Shown here: positions 43,751 through 53,102 of the stretch, piece by piece
Numbering within the stretch: position 1 is the stretch's first letter
Layout: each line of letters starts with the position of its first letter
NCBI RefSeq assembly: GCF_000424265.1
Contig: NZ_AUJO01000003.1
Location: forward strand, 62,001 to 126,000
Length of the DNA: 64,000 nucleotides
Direction of reading: 5' to 3'
DNA from: Butyrivibrio sp. WCD3002
GTDB taxonomy: Bacteria > Bacillota > Clostridia > Lachnospirales > Lachnospiraceae
The notes under the pieces: model-generated
Database searches by the model: none
What the model was told of the DNA's origin: nothing
Seen by the model: the letters and a program-made list of their open reading frames with translations, nothing else
Position numbers and translations under genes: made by a program

Positions 43751-43772
43751 ATCGATTTTTATGTTGTATATT
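43744..43772 (+). promoter_or_regulatory. argG promoter
   Basis: TTGCAT (43744-43749) and TATATT (43767-43772) with a 17-base spacer, 43 bases before the argG ATG. The -35 box is part of an ARG-box-like site. Confidence 0.6.
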
Positions 43773-43815
43773 GTTTTTGTTCATTGATTTTGAATTTGAG
43801 AGGAGAAAAGGAAAA

Positions 43816-45039
43816 ATGGCTAAAGAAAAAGTAATACTTGCATATTCCGGCGGACTTGATACCACAGCGATCATTCCGTGGCTGAAAGAGAATTATGATT
43901 ATGAAGTAATTTGTGTTTGTATCGACTGCGGTCAGGAGGAAGAGCTTGACGGTCTTAATGAAAGAGCGATAAGCTGCGGTGCCAGCAAGCTTTATATTCT
44001 TGATGTTATCGATGAGTTCTGTGACGAGTACGTTGTTCCCTGTGTTCAGGCTCATGCCGTATATGAGAACAAGTATCTGCTTGGAACATCTATGGCCCGT
44101 CCTCTCATTGCTAAAAAGCTGGTTGAGATTGCCCGCAAGGAAGGCGCTGTAGCAATCTGCCACGGTGCAACAGGTAAAGGTAACGATCAGATCCGTTTCG
44201 AGCTTGGAATCAAGGCACTTGCACCCGACATCAAGATTATTGCAGCATGGAGAAATGATAAGTGGACAATGGATTCCCGTGAATCTGAGATTGAGTACTG
44301 CAAGCAGCACGGAATCAATCTTCCCTTCTCAGCTGACAGCAGTTACAGCCGTGATCGTAACCTCTGGCACATCTCACACGAGGGTCTTGAGCTTGAGGAT
44401 CCCGGACAGGCTCCTAACTACAAGCACCTTCTGGTTCTTGGCGTAACACCTGAGGATGCACCTGATACACCTACTCATGTAACCATGACCTTTGAGGGCG
44501 GCGTTCCCAAGTCAGTTAACGGAAAAGAGATGAAGGTTTCTGATATCATCCGCACACTTAACAAGCTTGGCGGCGAGAACGGTATCGGAATCGTAGATAT
44601 TGTAGAGAACCGTGTAGTTGGTATGAAGTCACGTGGCGTTTATGAAACTCCCGGCGGAACAATCCTCTATGAAGCACATCAGCAGCTTGAGGAGCTCATT
44701 CTGGATCGTGACACCTACACAATGAAAAAGGATATGGGCAACAAGTTTGCCGATCTGGTATACGAAGGAAAATGGTTCACACCTCTTCGCGAAGCAGAGC
44801 AGGCATTCATAGAGTCCACTCAGAAGTATGTTACAGGTGAGGTAAAGTTTGCTCTTTATAAGGGTAACATCATCAAAGAAGGTACAACATCACCCTACTC
44901 ACTTTATAACGAGTCAATCGCATCCTTCAAGACAGGTGATCTCTATGACCACCACGACGCAGAGGGCTTTATCAATCTCTTTGGTCTCTCCTGCAAGGTT
45001 CGTGCTATGAAGATGCAGGAAGTTGAAGGCAAGAAATAA
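43816..45039 (+). CDS. argG: Argininosuccinate synthase
   Basis: The ATG at 43816 follows AGGAGAAAAGG and gives 407 residues (MAKEKVILAYSGGLDTTAII). The N-type ATP pyrophosphatase P-loop AYSGGLDTT is at 9-17, the GATGKGNDQIRFE citrulline/aspartate loop near 116, and SYSRDRNLWH near 175. It joins citrulline and aspartate in the penultimate step of arginine synthesis. argH does not follow; a terminator does. It is co-regulated with the divergent argC operon. Confidence 0.95.
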   Translation: MAKEKVILAYSGGLDTTAIIPWLKENYDYEVICVCIDCGQEEELDGLNERAISCGASKLYILDVIDEFCDEYVVPCVQAHAVYENKYLLGTSMARPLIAKKLVEIARKEGAVAICHGATGKGNDQIRFELGIKALAPDIKIIAAWRNDKWTMDSRESEIEYCKQHGINLPFSADSSYSRDRNLWHISHEGLELEDPGQAPNYKHLLVLGVTPEDAPDTPTHVTMTFEGGVPKSVNGKEMKVSDIIRTLNKLGGENGIGIVDIVENRVVGMKSRGVYETPGGTILYEAHQQLEELILDRDTYTMKKDMGNKFADLVYEGKWFTPLREAEQAFIESTQKYVTGEVKFALYKGNIIKEGTTSPYSLYNESIASFKTGDLYDHHDAEGFINLFGLSCKVRAMKMQEVEGKK

Positions 45040-45083
45040 TTTTCATATAACTGCTTTTCCATAAAGCATCCAAAACATCAAAA

Positions 45084-45106
45084 ACCCGCGGCAAAAAGCC
45101 GCGGGT
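45084..45106. terminator. Bidirectional terminator between argG and the DegV gene
   Basis: ACCCGCGGC and GCCGCGGGT around AAAAA, with A-rich DNA on the left and AATTTTT on the right. It serves argG on the plus strand and the DegV gene on the minus strand. Confidence 0.9.
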
Positions 45107-45127
45107 AAATTTTTGTCTTTAATATAA

Positions 45128-45964
45128 TTAGCAGGTTACAACAATACCGCCATCTCCGGCATAGGTTGTTGCAACGCCTGCACCATCCACAATGATAGCT
45201 CTTTTGAAATTAACCTTGGAAAGGATTAAATCCTTTACTACCTCTGCTCTCTCATAGCAGTTGATGTGAGTGATCATCAGCGTCTTATTCTCAGGATCAA
45301 CAATTCTCTGAGCTGCAAGCTCGGCCATTTTGATAAGAGCCTTTCGCATTCCTATTCCCTGTCCCCACTGAGCAATTGTTCCTTCTACAGCGTAGCAAAC
45401 AGGCTTTATGTTCAGAGTTGTTGCCACGATTGCCTTCATTCCTGTAAGGCGTCCGTTTTTACGGAGTGTATCAAGAGAATCAAGAACGAAATATGTGTCC
45501 ATGTGATCTCTGTATTCCTCAACCTTCTCAACTACCTCTTCAAAAGGAAGTCCTGCATCGGCATATTCCATTATCTTAAGCATTACATTTGTCTGGCCGC
45601 AGCAGGCTGAAAGAGAATCAAATACGTGAATATTCTTTTCGCCCACATCCTCGAGATAGATGCTTCTGCCAAGAATTGCACTGTTGTAGCTGCCGCTAAG
45701 CTTGGATGAAAGTGTAACAACATAAACATCATCAGCATCGCACTCATAAGCCTTCATATATCTGTCAGGTGATGGACATGCAGATTTTGCACAGGTCTCA
45801 CTCTCTGCAACTCTTCTTATATAATCGAGCTGATCAAAATTCTCATCATCGAGGACTGTATAATCACCAACATGAAGGATCAGAGGTATTACCTCGATTC
45901 TGGGATCCTTTTTTAATTCCTCAGGTAAATCTGTACAGCTGTCTACTACTAACTTATAACTCAT
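45128..45964 (-). CDS. DegV-family fatty-acid-binding protein
   Basis: A 278-residue DegV protein: DSCTDLPEEL near residue 7, a TCAKSACPSPDRYMKAYE segment with the lipid-binding Ser near 60-65, and VTLSSKLSGSYNSA near 86. In Gram-positives such FakB-like proteins present fatty acids to a FakA kinase for phospholipid synthesis. It stands alone between two unrelated genes. Confidence 0.88.
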   Translation of the reverse strand: MSYKLVVDSCTDLPEELKKDPRIEVIPLILHVGDYTVLDDENFDQLDYIRRVAESETCAKSACPSPDRYMKAYECDADDVYVVTLSSKLSGSYNSAILGRSIYLEDVGEKNIHVFDSLSACCGQTNVMLKIMEYADAGLPFEEVVEKVEEYRDHMDTYFVLDSLDTLRKNGRLTGMKAIVATTLNIKPVCYAVEGTIAQWGQGIGMRKALIKMAELAAQRIVDPENKTLMITHINCYERAEVVKDLILSKVNFKRAIIVDGAGVATTYAGDGGIVVTC

Positions 45965-46072
45965 GCCTAATCCATTCCTCTTGTAATTTTCTAAATGCGC
46001 TTAAATACAGTATTTGTACATAGTTTTACATACTACATATTCTAGCATGAAAAACAGCATGCGTAAACAAAA

Positions 46073-48388
46073 TTAAGCATTATCCGGCGCGTAGAACTTT
46101 GCCTTATCACCACTGACTATCCTGAACATTTCTCCAAGGCAGGTTACTCCATCTGCCTGGCCCAAATTCTGTATTTCATTAAAGTCTTCATCAATAAGTT
46201 TTGCTTCGCCGTCAGTTATGATCAGGGCCTGTCCATTGGAAAACTCGGTTGCATCGTCATATTCATTTACCATTTTTCCATCATGGTCTATATATCCCCA
46301 TTTATCGCCATCACCGATCAGCCAATATTTTTCTGCAGATAATTGGATGCAATCGTATGTGCATACTGCAGAAGAAGGGTCATAGCATCCAGGATTTGTA
46401 AAATCAACCAGGTAATCTTTTCCGCCCAGCATCACTACCGCTTTCTGGCCATAATTGATCAGATTATTTCCATCATAGTAATATTCACGAAACCAAGTTC
46501 CCTCTGCGCCGCGTCCACCATATCCTTCAACCTCAAAATCAGTAATCTTGCTAAGACCGGTATCATAAACACACATGTCATCTGTTGATGGCGGATACAT
46601 TACTACAAAATATCCATCGACTATAGATGTCAGAGGACAACCTGAAAATCTTGGCGAAGATCCGCTATGTACAATTGCTTTCCATTCTCCCTGCGAATCA
46701 CCGGTATCATATTCTCCACTATCAACAATACTTGGTCCCTCGTAGATATTTCCAATCCAGCTGACATTTCCTTCTGAATCAAGGTATCCTACCCTATCAT
46801 ACATATAATCATCATTGGCCTCGTTTTGAAATACAGTTATCTTCCCATCCGGGGCTGCACCATAAATAAAGCTGCAGGTCTCATTAGTTCTGATTGTAGA
46901 CAAAACCTCATTACCACTGTAATCAAAATACTTCACATTGGTAGTATAATAATAATCGTCATCACTTACGTTTATTGGTTCTACAATCCCGTACAATGAT
47001 CCTGAAGCAACTGCACTTTCACATTCTCCGGAATACAATGAATTGCCCTGAGAATCAAATATGTCAAATACAGGCGTACCATTATAGTTAGTTACATAAC
47101 CGTTCTCGTCATAAATTAAATTATTAAATATGACTGTGCCGACAAGATTCGGCGCTGCATACAGGCCCCCAAACTGACAGGGAACAAGCTGATCACCCTC
47201 GTAATTTATTGCTCCCCACATTCCGTCCTTCCTGACAGGGATCACTCCACCATTTGCAATGCCGTATGACTCGTACCCGGAAAGATCCACGATTTCCTTA
47301 AGTGTATAAGAATTTTCAGCATTTCCCTGCCCTGTTTCTTCACTACTGTCTTCTGATAATTCTTTATTTGCAGTAGCTTCACCAGCTATATCATCCCCAG
47401 CTTCATTTGTTTGTAATTCTGCTCCATCATTTGATTCTTCCTTATCACTATCCATAGCCAAATCGGAGCCATTGTCTATGTTTTCCTCTAGAACAGTCTC
47501 CTGCCCGCTTGAAACATCCTTTGCAGAACTGTTTCCAAATATAATCGACGCTCCTATAACTCCGGAGACTCCCACTGCTGCTGTGCCAATTATAAGCGGC
47601 AGCTTACCTATCGCTTTTTTTCCTGCTACTGCTCCACCTTGTTTAATGGCATCTGTTACGCCATCTGCGCTGTTATCAAAGCTCTTACCACCTGCATTTC
47701 TGCATAAATTCTTAAGCGCTTCTGACATCGGAGCAACCTGGCAGGCCTTTGCATCTCTTGTAAAAAGCAGCAGCATGAACGGAGCAAGAGCGTATAGTCT
47801 TGTTCCCTTCTTATCCATATCCATTACCGCTTTCTTAATATTCGCTTTAGCTCTGCTAAGATGCGATTTTACCGTATTAAGAGGCATACCGAATTCAGCT
47901 GCAATATCCTCCTGCTTCATCTCATTAAAATAAAACGAAACCACGCAAAGTCTCTGGGCATCATTCAGATCGTCTATTATTTCCCTGATAAGACGCACAC
48001 TTTCCTCGTCATCCAAAAGATTCTCAGGAATAAAAGCATCATCATCCTTAATGTTCTCAAAAAAGTCCGTGATATTGCCTTCATCATCTGTGGTTTCATC
48101 TACCAGAACATCTCTCTTCTTTTTTAGAGCCGCAAAGCATTTTCTGTTAACTATTGTAGCTGCCCAACTAAGAAAGCTCTCCGGCTCCTTAATTGAGGGA
48201 AGTCCCTTATAAATCTCTATAAAAGCATCCTGGACAACATCCTGGGCATCATCTTCGTCCTTAAGAATATGAATGGCACAGGTAAACAAATATCCATATG
48301 TCTTCTCATAGATTTTTTCAAAAAGCACACTGTCTCTCTTTTCGATAAAATCAGATATAATTTCCGTTAATTCAGTCGGTGTTTTCAA
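46073..48388 (-). CDS. ECF sigma factor fused to a membrane helix and WG-repeat sensor
   Basis: I place the start at TTG 48388 because AGGAG lies 6 bases upstream; an earlier ATG at 48451 lies inside the preceding gene. The 771-residue product begins with sigma region 2 (about 22-92: KDEDDAQDVVQDAFIEIY, FLSWAATIVNRKC) and region 4 (about 135-187: KQEDIAAEFGMPLNTVKSHLSRA). One membrane helix follows (about 263-285), then an acidic linker (290-385) and a large domain with WG/KWG-type repeats (WGAINYEGDQLVPC, KWGYIDHDGKMVNEYDDA). Expected topology: sigma domain inside, repeats outside. It could be released by proteolysis or act at the membrane. Confidence 0.82.
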   Translation of the reverse strand: MKTPTELTEIISDFIEKRDSVLFEKIYEKTYGYLFTCAIHILKDEDDAQDVVQDAFIEIYKGLPSIKEPESFLSWAATIVNRKCFAALKKKRDVLVDETTDDEGNITDFFENIKDDDAFIPENLLDDEESVRLIREIIDDLNDAQRLCVVSFYFNEMKQEDIAAEFGMPLNTVKSHLSRAKANIKKAVMDMDKKGTRLYALAPFMLLLFTRDAKACQVAPMSEALKNLCRNAGGKSFDNSADGVTDAIKQGGAVAGKKAIGKLPLIIGTAAVGVSGVIGASIIFGNSSAKDVSSGQETVLEENIDNGSDLAMDSDKEESNDGAELQTNEAGDDIAGEATANKELSEDSSEETGQGNAENSYTLKEIVDLSGYESYGIANGGVIPVRKDGMWGAINYEGDQLVPCQFGGLYAAPNLVGTVIFNNLIYDENGYVTNYNGTPVFDIFDSQGNSLYSGECESAVASGSLYGIVEPINVSDDDYYYTTNVKYFDYSGNEVLSTIRTNETCSFIYGAAPDGKITVFQNEANDDYMYDRVGYLDSEGNVSWIGNIYEGPSIVDSGEYDTGDSQGEWKAIVHSGSSPRFSGCPLTSIVDGYFVVMYPPSTDDMCVYDTGLSKITDFEVEGYGGRGAEGTWFREYYYDGNNLINYGQKAVVMLGGKDYLVDFTNPGCYDPSSAVCTYDCIQLSAEKYWLIGDGDKWGYIDHDGKMVNEYDDATEFSNGQALIITDGEAKLIDEDFNEIQNLGQADGVTCLGEMFRIVSGDKAKFYAPDNA

Positions 48389-48417
48389 TTGTCTCTCCTG
48401 CGAATTTACAAAAACTA

Positions 48418-49347
48418 TTATTTTACTTTGACCGTTTTTACATTGGACCATTTGCCATTTACGGTCTTCCCGTTTATTTTAGCTGTCTGTCTTACACGGA
48501 ACTGATACTTTATGTTTTTAGCAAGCTTCTTTACCTTTAATGAGGATGCTTTTTTCGCAGTAACTTTATCCCATTTTCCGGCACCCTTTACTCGATATTG
48601 GATTTCGAATTTTGCCCCGCTCACATAGCTGTTCTTTCTAAGCTTTAATTTTACTGATTTTTTTGAAGTCTTTGCTGACTGTATATAAGGCTTTGATGCA
48701 AGTACTTTCTTTGTGAGCGCATCATCCAGGGACTCAGCGTGGATTGTGCAGGTAAAATGAGTCTTGGGTATATATTCTTCAAGATCTGCAGCTGTCTGCG
48801 CATAAAAAGTATCCTGTTTTACTGCAATATAATATGTTCCTGGATTAACATCCACATATTCCTTAAATGTATAAAGGCCATTAGCTGCATTATATTCATA
48901 TGAGGTATAGCTGCCTTTGCTTTCTGTCGTAAAATCATGAAAAGTAGAAAACATATACTGACCATGATCATCTATGCATGAATTGCCATTTGCATCATAT
49001 ACACCAAAGTTCATCGCAAAAGCCGCTTCACCAGTCCCAATAAAATGCGCCTTATCCTGAGATTGCTTGGTTATGGTCAGTGTACTTCTATATGGAAAAC
49101 TTACCTTAAATATCTGAAACCAGTATTCTTCTGTCTCATTGCCATATTTGCTTGTCCTTGGTCCTGTTCCGTATGTCCAGTTATGAGCATCAGCTAATAA
49201 GGACGAAAGATCTGCATCCAGAGATACCTGCTGAATATGGTTCATCCAGCCGTCAAATGCCTTTGCTTCCATAGGAAGTGCCACAGATATAGCCGAAATC
49301 ATAATAGCTATAGCAAGTAAAAGTGCGATTTTTTTGTTTGTTTTCAT
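48418..49347 (-). CDS. Secreted protein with C-terminal fibronectin-III-like domain
   Basis: A 309-residue exported protein. The signal peptide ends in MEAKA near residue 30. Residues 40-210 form a beta-rich region with GTYYIAVKQDTFYAQ, reminiscent of bacterial pre-peptidase-type domains. The last 90 residues are FN3-like and Lys-rich (KFEIQYRVKGAGKWDKV, KYQFRVRQTAKINGK). It ends 29 bases before the sigma fusion gene and is probably co-transcribed with it, so it may be a ligand, partner or target of that sensor. AAGGAG precedes the ATG. Confidence 0.75.
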   Translation of the reverse strand: MKTNKKIALLLAIAIMISAISVALPMEAKAFDGWMNHIQQVSLDADLSSLLADAHNWTYGTGPRTSKYGNETEEYWFQIFKVSFPYRSTLTITKQSQDKAHFIGTGEAAFAMNFGVYDANGNSCIDDHGQYMFSTFHDFTTESKGSYTSYEYNAANGLYTFKEYVDVNPGTYYIAVKQDTFYAQTAADLEEYIPKTHFTCTIHAESLDDALTKKVLASKPYIQSAKTSKKSVKLKLRKNSYVSGAKFEIQYRVKGAGKWDKVTAKKASSLKVKKLAKNIKYQFRVRQTAKINGKTVNGKWSNVKTVKVK

Positions 49348-49506
49348 AAGTTTATCTCCTTTTCTTCACATTGAAGTTTTTATTTACATTTATATAGTGC
49401 GAGGCAGTTTGCAAAAGGTTGCAGAAAAATAAAAAAAATTTTAAATTATTTTTTTATTCGCCCAGCGCAGTTGTAATAAGCCATTTTATCAGCTACAATT
49501 AGACCC

Positions 49507-49800
49507 ATGAACTCATTAGAACTTATCATATCTTATCTGTTATTTTTAAATATCGTCGCATTTCTAACCATGGGAAATGATAAAAGAAAATCCAAGAAGC
49601 ACGGCTTCAGAACTCCGGAGTCTGTCTTCTTTATTTTGTCTGTCATTGGCGGGAGTATCGGAAGCATAGCCGGTATGTTCATATTCCGTCACAAGACAAA
49701 GCACTGGTACTTTTTGGTTTTCCTGCCTCTTATTCTACTTATTCAAATCGGGCTATGTGCATTTATCTACATGTCCGGAATGGAAATAGTATTTAGATAG
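49507..49800 (+). CDS. DUF1294 small membrane protein
   Basis: A 97-residue protein with three membrane helices and the DUF1294 motif: NDKRKSKKHGFRTPES near residue 24, LSVIGGSIGSIAGMFIFRHKTKH near 45-67, then WYFLVFLPLILL. The function of the family is unknown. It is a single-gene unit closed by the hairpin at 49817-49847. Confidence 0.8.
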   Translation: MNSLELIISYLLFLNIVAFLTMGNDKRKSKKHGFRTPESVFFILSVIGGSIGSIAGMFIFRHKTKHWYFLVFLPLILLIQIGLCAFIYMSGMEIVFR

Positions 49801-49816
49801 AACCGATTAAATTAAG

Positions 49817-49847
49817 CCTCCCGCCAAGAAACATAATTGGCAGGAGG
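49817..49847. terminator. Hairpin between convergent DUF1294 and GGDEF genes
   Basis: CCTCCCGCCAA and TTGGCAGGAGG (one mismatch) around a 9-base loop. T-runs are weak, but the position between two convergent stops supports a shared terminator. Confidence 0.65.
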
Positions 49848-49853
49848 TCTCTA

Positions 49854-51758
49854 TTATCTAAGCTTCTCTTCTTTTTTCTTTCTTTTTTCAATATACATCC
49901 TCTCATCAGCCTGATAAACAATTTCATCATAATCAAGATTATCGCTGAGAGTTACCTCGCAAAAACCGCAGCTGACAGATAAGGGATATTGATCACCGGA
50001 TTTTTTATTTATCTCATCAAGGGTTCTGTTTGTTTCATTAACAATTAACGTAGCATCATACTTGCCGGGAATAATTATCAGCATCTCATCTCCGCCAAAT
50101 CTCATACAAAGTGCATCTTCAGGGCTAGCCTTCTTAAGTGCTGATGCCACAGCAGAAATAGCCTTATCGCCTGCTTCGTGGCCATAATTGTCATTTATTA
50201 TTTTAAGGTCATCAAGATCTGCCATTATGACAGTCATGGAACCCTTTTGACGGAATGCATCTCCCTTTGACCCTTCAAATGCCAGCATGAAACCGGTTCG
50301 GTTATACAGCCCCGTAAGAGAGTCATACTTATACATTTCGTCCACTTTTTCCGAAAGGTAGCGCTGATAATGCATATTTATGAAATTGCAGACACCGGTT
50401 GTGATGGAATTGGTTATAAGCGCTGTTTTGGAGTAGTCGATTATATTAAAACTGTCAAAACAATAGCATACATAACCCAGGGGCTTATCCAATGTATCAA
50501 GAGCATTAAAAATAAGCGGCTGCCCTGTAGCTACCAGCTTCTCTAGTCCCGGCAAAAGCTCACCCTCTTCCAAATCTCTGGTATATGCCTCCTTGCTGGT
50601 ATGATCACAGATCACTACCCTCTTATCATAATCAGGCACTAGCCCCTCTTCATCGAAGATATTATGACTTCTGTCCAGACAGTACTTATACAAAACCACG
50701 CTGAAATCATGCATATCAAAGGTATCATTTAAAACATATTTATGAAGCATGCCCGACAGCTCATTTACATGCTTGCAAAGCTGCATCCTGGCTGTGATAC
50801 CATATAAAACCCTGACATCATCGAAGTATCTGTAGAATCTGTCATTTAATGATGCAACATTTGACAGGTCCTGATTTTTTACATGAATACAACCGCAGGA
50901 TTCCTTCAGTTCAAGCTCAGGGATAACGGCGATATTCCAGGTTCTGTATTCAGGCTCTTTATCTATATGCTCAATAACGTAATTTGCTACAGTTTTTGCA
51001 AAAACAGCGTTACTGCAATTAACGGTGGAAATTCTGGGCACAGAATAATTGGTCTCTTCAACTCCATCAAAACCTGTAACAATGACCTGCTCCGGCACTG
51101 ATATTCCGGCGTCCATCAGAACATCACAGACATTTATGGCCATAATATCATTGGCACAGATGATGGCATCAGGCAGCTCGTCGCTGCATTTTATGAGCTT
51201 TCTTGTGGCAACTCTTGTGGGTACTGCCCAGAAATCGCCATAACTCACCATTGAATCACTGTACCTTATACCATATTCCTCGATAACCTTTCGAAAAACA
51301 GCAATTCTGTCATCAGAAAACTTATTGTTCCTATGCCCCGCCATCATATGCGGTCTTCGAACCCCATGGGTCTCCATTACATGTCTTACTATTTTCTCAA
51401 AGCCTGCAGGGTAATCAAAGCTTACACTTATGGTATCTTCATACTGACCATCCAAAACAAGAACAGGAATGTTGCGTTCTTTTGCCTTGGCGATTATGCT
51501 CTCGCCGATTCTGCGACACTTTACACGCTCATCCATGTATAGCAGACAATCGATCAGATCATAGGGAATAATCTTGAATACAGATGCCTCGGCATGGTAT
51601 ACATCTTCTTCCCAATATAGATCCGAATTAAGCGTAAAAATCAAAAGTCCAATGTTATGTGACTGGAGCTGTCTGCTCAGCAGCTTCACAAAACTGTGGA
51701 CCGTTGAATCACTTATTCTGGTTGCGCATAATGCGACTACTTTTTTACCACCTATCAT
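49854..51758 (-). CDS. LacI-type sensor fused to a GGDEF diguanylate cyclase
   Basis: The ATG at 51758 (MIGGKKVVALCA) follows GGAAG and gives 634 residues. Residues 1-270 form a LacI/periplasmic-binding-type sensor without DNA-binding domain or signal peptide (FDYPAGFEKIVRHVMETHG, PDAIICANDIMAIN, IVTGFDGVEE). A GAF-like middle (about 300-465) follows, then GGDEF (about 475-630) with YDSLTGLYNRTGF and the active-site FGGDEML near 552. The RxxD product-inhibition site is not seen. It should make c-di-GMP in response to a cytoplasmic ligand, perhaps a sugar. It lies 13 bases after the LytTR gene. Confidence 0.85.
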   Translation of the reverse strand: MIGGKKVVALCATRISDSTVHSFVKLLSRQLQSHNIGLLIFTLNSDLYWEEDVYHAEASVFKIIPYDLIDCLLYMDERVKCRRIGESIIAKAKERNIPVLVLDGQYEDTISVSFDYPAGFEKIVRHVMETHGVRRPHMMAGHRNNKFSDDRIAVFRKVIEEYGIRYSDSMVSYGDFWAVPTRVATRKLIKCSDELPDAIICANDIMAINVCDVLMDAGISVPEQVIVTGFDGVEETNYSVPRISTVNCSNAVFAKTVANYVIEHIDKEPEYRTWNIAVIPELELKESCGCIHVKNQDLSNVASLNDRFYRYFDDVRVLYGITARMQLCKHVNELSGMLHKYVLNDTFDMHDFSVVLYKYCLDRSHNIFDEEGLVPDYDKRVVICDHTSKEAYTRDLEEGELLPGLEKLVATGQPLIFNALDTLDKPLGYVCYCFDSFNIIDYSKTALITNSITTGVCNFINMHYQRYLSEKVDEMYKYDSLTGLYNRTGFMLAFEGSKGDAFRQKGSMTVIMADLDDLKIINDNYGHEAGDKAISAVASALKKASPEDALCMRFGGDEMLIIIPGKYDATLIVNETNRTLDEINKKSGDQYPLSVSCGFCEVTLSDNLDYDEIVYQADERMYIEKRKKKEEKLR

Positions 51759-51771
51759 ATCTATCTTCCAA

Positions 51772-52524
51772 TCAGCGCTTCTCGTCTTCTTCAATGCGCT
51801 TTTTTACAGTTTTAATATTCACCTTGTAAAGAGGCGACACATTTACCTTGGCGCCGTTATCCATAACAACGCCGGTAAAGCTTTCTTTGACCACGTGCTT
51901 GACGTTGATCATTGAAGTCTGAGAAACAGGACAAATATATCTGAAAATCTCACACTGCTCATAGAGGTTATAAATATCCGATATCAGCGAGATGCTGCGT
52001 CCTTCTGTAAGAAAAACATCCACCTTAAAGGGGCCGTTGGCCTTGGCGTAGATGATGTCCATCTCCTCTGCATATATGGTATCAGTCTCGCCGCGAAGCT
52101 CAAGCTTGGGAACAGGATTGCCGATTCTGACTTCGCACTCGGAAAGCACCGCTTCCAGGTCACTTGGTCTGATATCCTTTTTCAGGTAGAGCATCTTATC
52201 ATACATGCCCTCTTCCTTTGCCATGACCTCGTAGTCATATTTTGACGAACACATAACGATATTTTTTATTCCGCCTGCTTCAAAAAGAATCCTTGCAACA
52301 TCCAGGCCGTTCCTGAAATGTGTATCCTCTGTCTCCAGCGTAGTCTTATCGATAAAAATAATGTCATACATCTGAGGAAATCTAAGAAGCGCCTCAATAT
52401 TTCCATAAGAGTCAATATAAAAATGCTCCTTGCCTTCCTTCTGATATCTGTCAGACTGTCTGCCAAGTAGCCGTTCCAAATGTTTTCTGTCTGCTATGTT
52501 GTCGTCAAAAACCGCTATATGCAT
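51772..52524 (-). CDS. LytTR-type response regulator
   Basis: A 250-residue regulator. The receiver starts MHIAVFDDN with acidic residues at 7-8, and the phospho-acceptor is Asp59 in YDIIFIDKTT. The C-terminal LytTR DNA-binding domain (about 145-240) shows YAEEMDIIYAKANG and FRYICPVSQTSMINVKHV. No histidine kinase is adjacent; the GGDEF protein follows in the same unit, suggesting the pair links gene expression with c-di-GMP. Confidence 0.85.
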   Translation of the reverse strand: MHIAVFDDNIADRKHLERLLGRQSDRYQKEGKEHFYIDSYGNIEALLRFPQMYDIIFIDKTTLETEDTHFRNGLDVARILFEAGGIKNIVMCSSKYDYEVMAKEEGMYDKMLYLKKDIRPSDLEAVLSECEVRIGNPVPKLELRGETDTIYAEEMDIIYAKANGPFKVDVFLTEGRSISLISDIYNLYEQCEIFRYICPVSQTSMINVKHVVKESFTGVVMDNGAKVNVSPLYKVNIKTVKKRIEEDEKR

Positions 52525-52607
52525 TCGTTTTTCCTCACTTTATTACTGACACTATTTTACCACAATGATAAAATATAGAGTATATTCTATCGAGACAAGG
52601 ATTAACA

Positions 52608-53102
52608 ATGATTGCAATCAAAATAAAAAGCACTAAAAATTTCATGGCAAAGCTGTTGGCATCAGAGGTATTTGATGCATTTCTGTTAGACAGCGCAGAG
52701 ATAGCTGTAGCAAACACATACACAATTGACGGGCACATCAACAAAGAGTTTTACGGCGAAGATGAGGAAGGTGCTCCCACCGGAACCCTTACTCCATGGT
52801 CTGAAGTAAGGCAGAGATGCTTTGATCTCATAAAGGGAAAGCGCACTCCCTTGTCCTTTAAATTCCTGCTGTGTCTTAATAGCGACAAAAAAGACGAGCT
52901 CCTGTCTTCTGAAGAATACTCAGAAGTACGATCACTCGTCTCATCTCTTGTTATGATCATTAAATTCATGGATGGTGCTATAACCATCACTACGGGAGCT
53001 GCCCTGTCAGGCTTCTCCATGGATAAGTCCTACGAAAAGCTCTGGGACAATTACGTCACAGCTTTCCTTGATTCTTCAAATATAGAATTTGAAGAGCTTT
53101 AA
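52608..53102 (+). CDS. DUF5721-family protein
   Basis: A 164-residue soluble protein (MIAIKIKSTKNFMAKLLASEVFDAF) that matches my memory of DUF5721, a family restricted mostly to Lachnospiraceae and relatives; function unknown. It has two segments that may pair as a small beta fold (IKIKSTKNFM, SFKFLLCLNSDKK). Its stop overlaps the stop of the convergent Hpt gene, and its terminator lies inside that gene. Confidence 0.7.
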   Translation: MIAIKIKSTKNFMAKLLASEVFDAFLLDSAEIAVANTYTIDGHINKEFYGEDEEGAPTGTLTPWSEVRQRCFDLIKGKRTPLSFKFLLCLNSDKKDELLSSEEYSEVRSLVSSLVMIIKFMDGAITITTGAALSGFSMDKSYEKLWDNYVTAFLDSSNIEFEEL

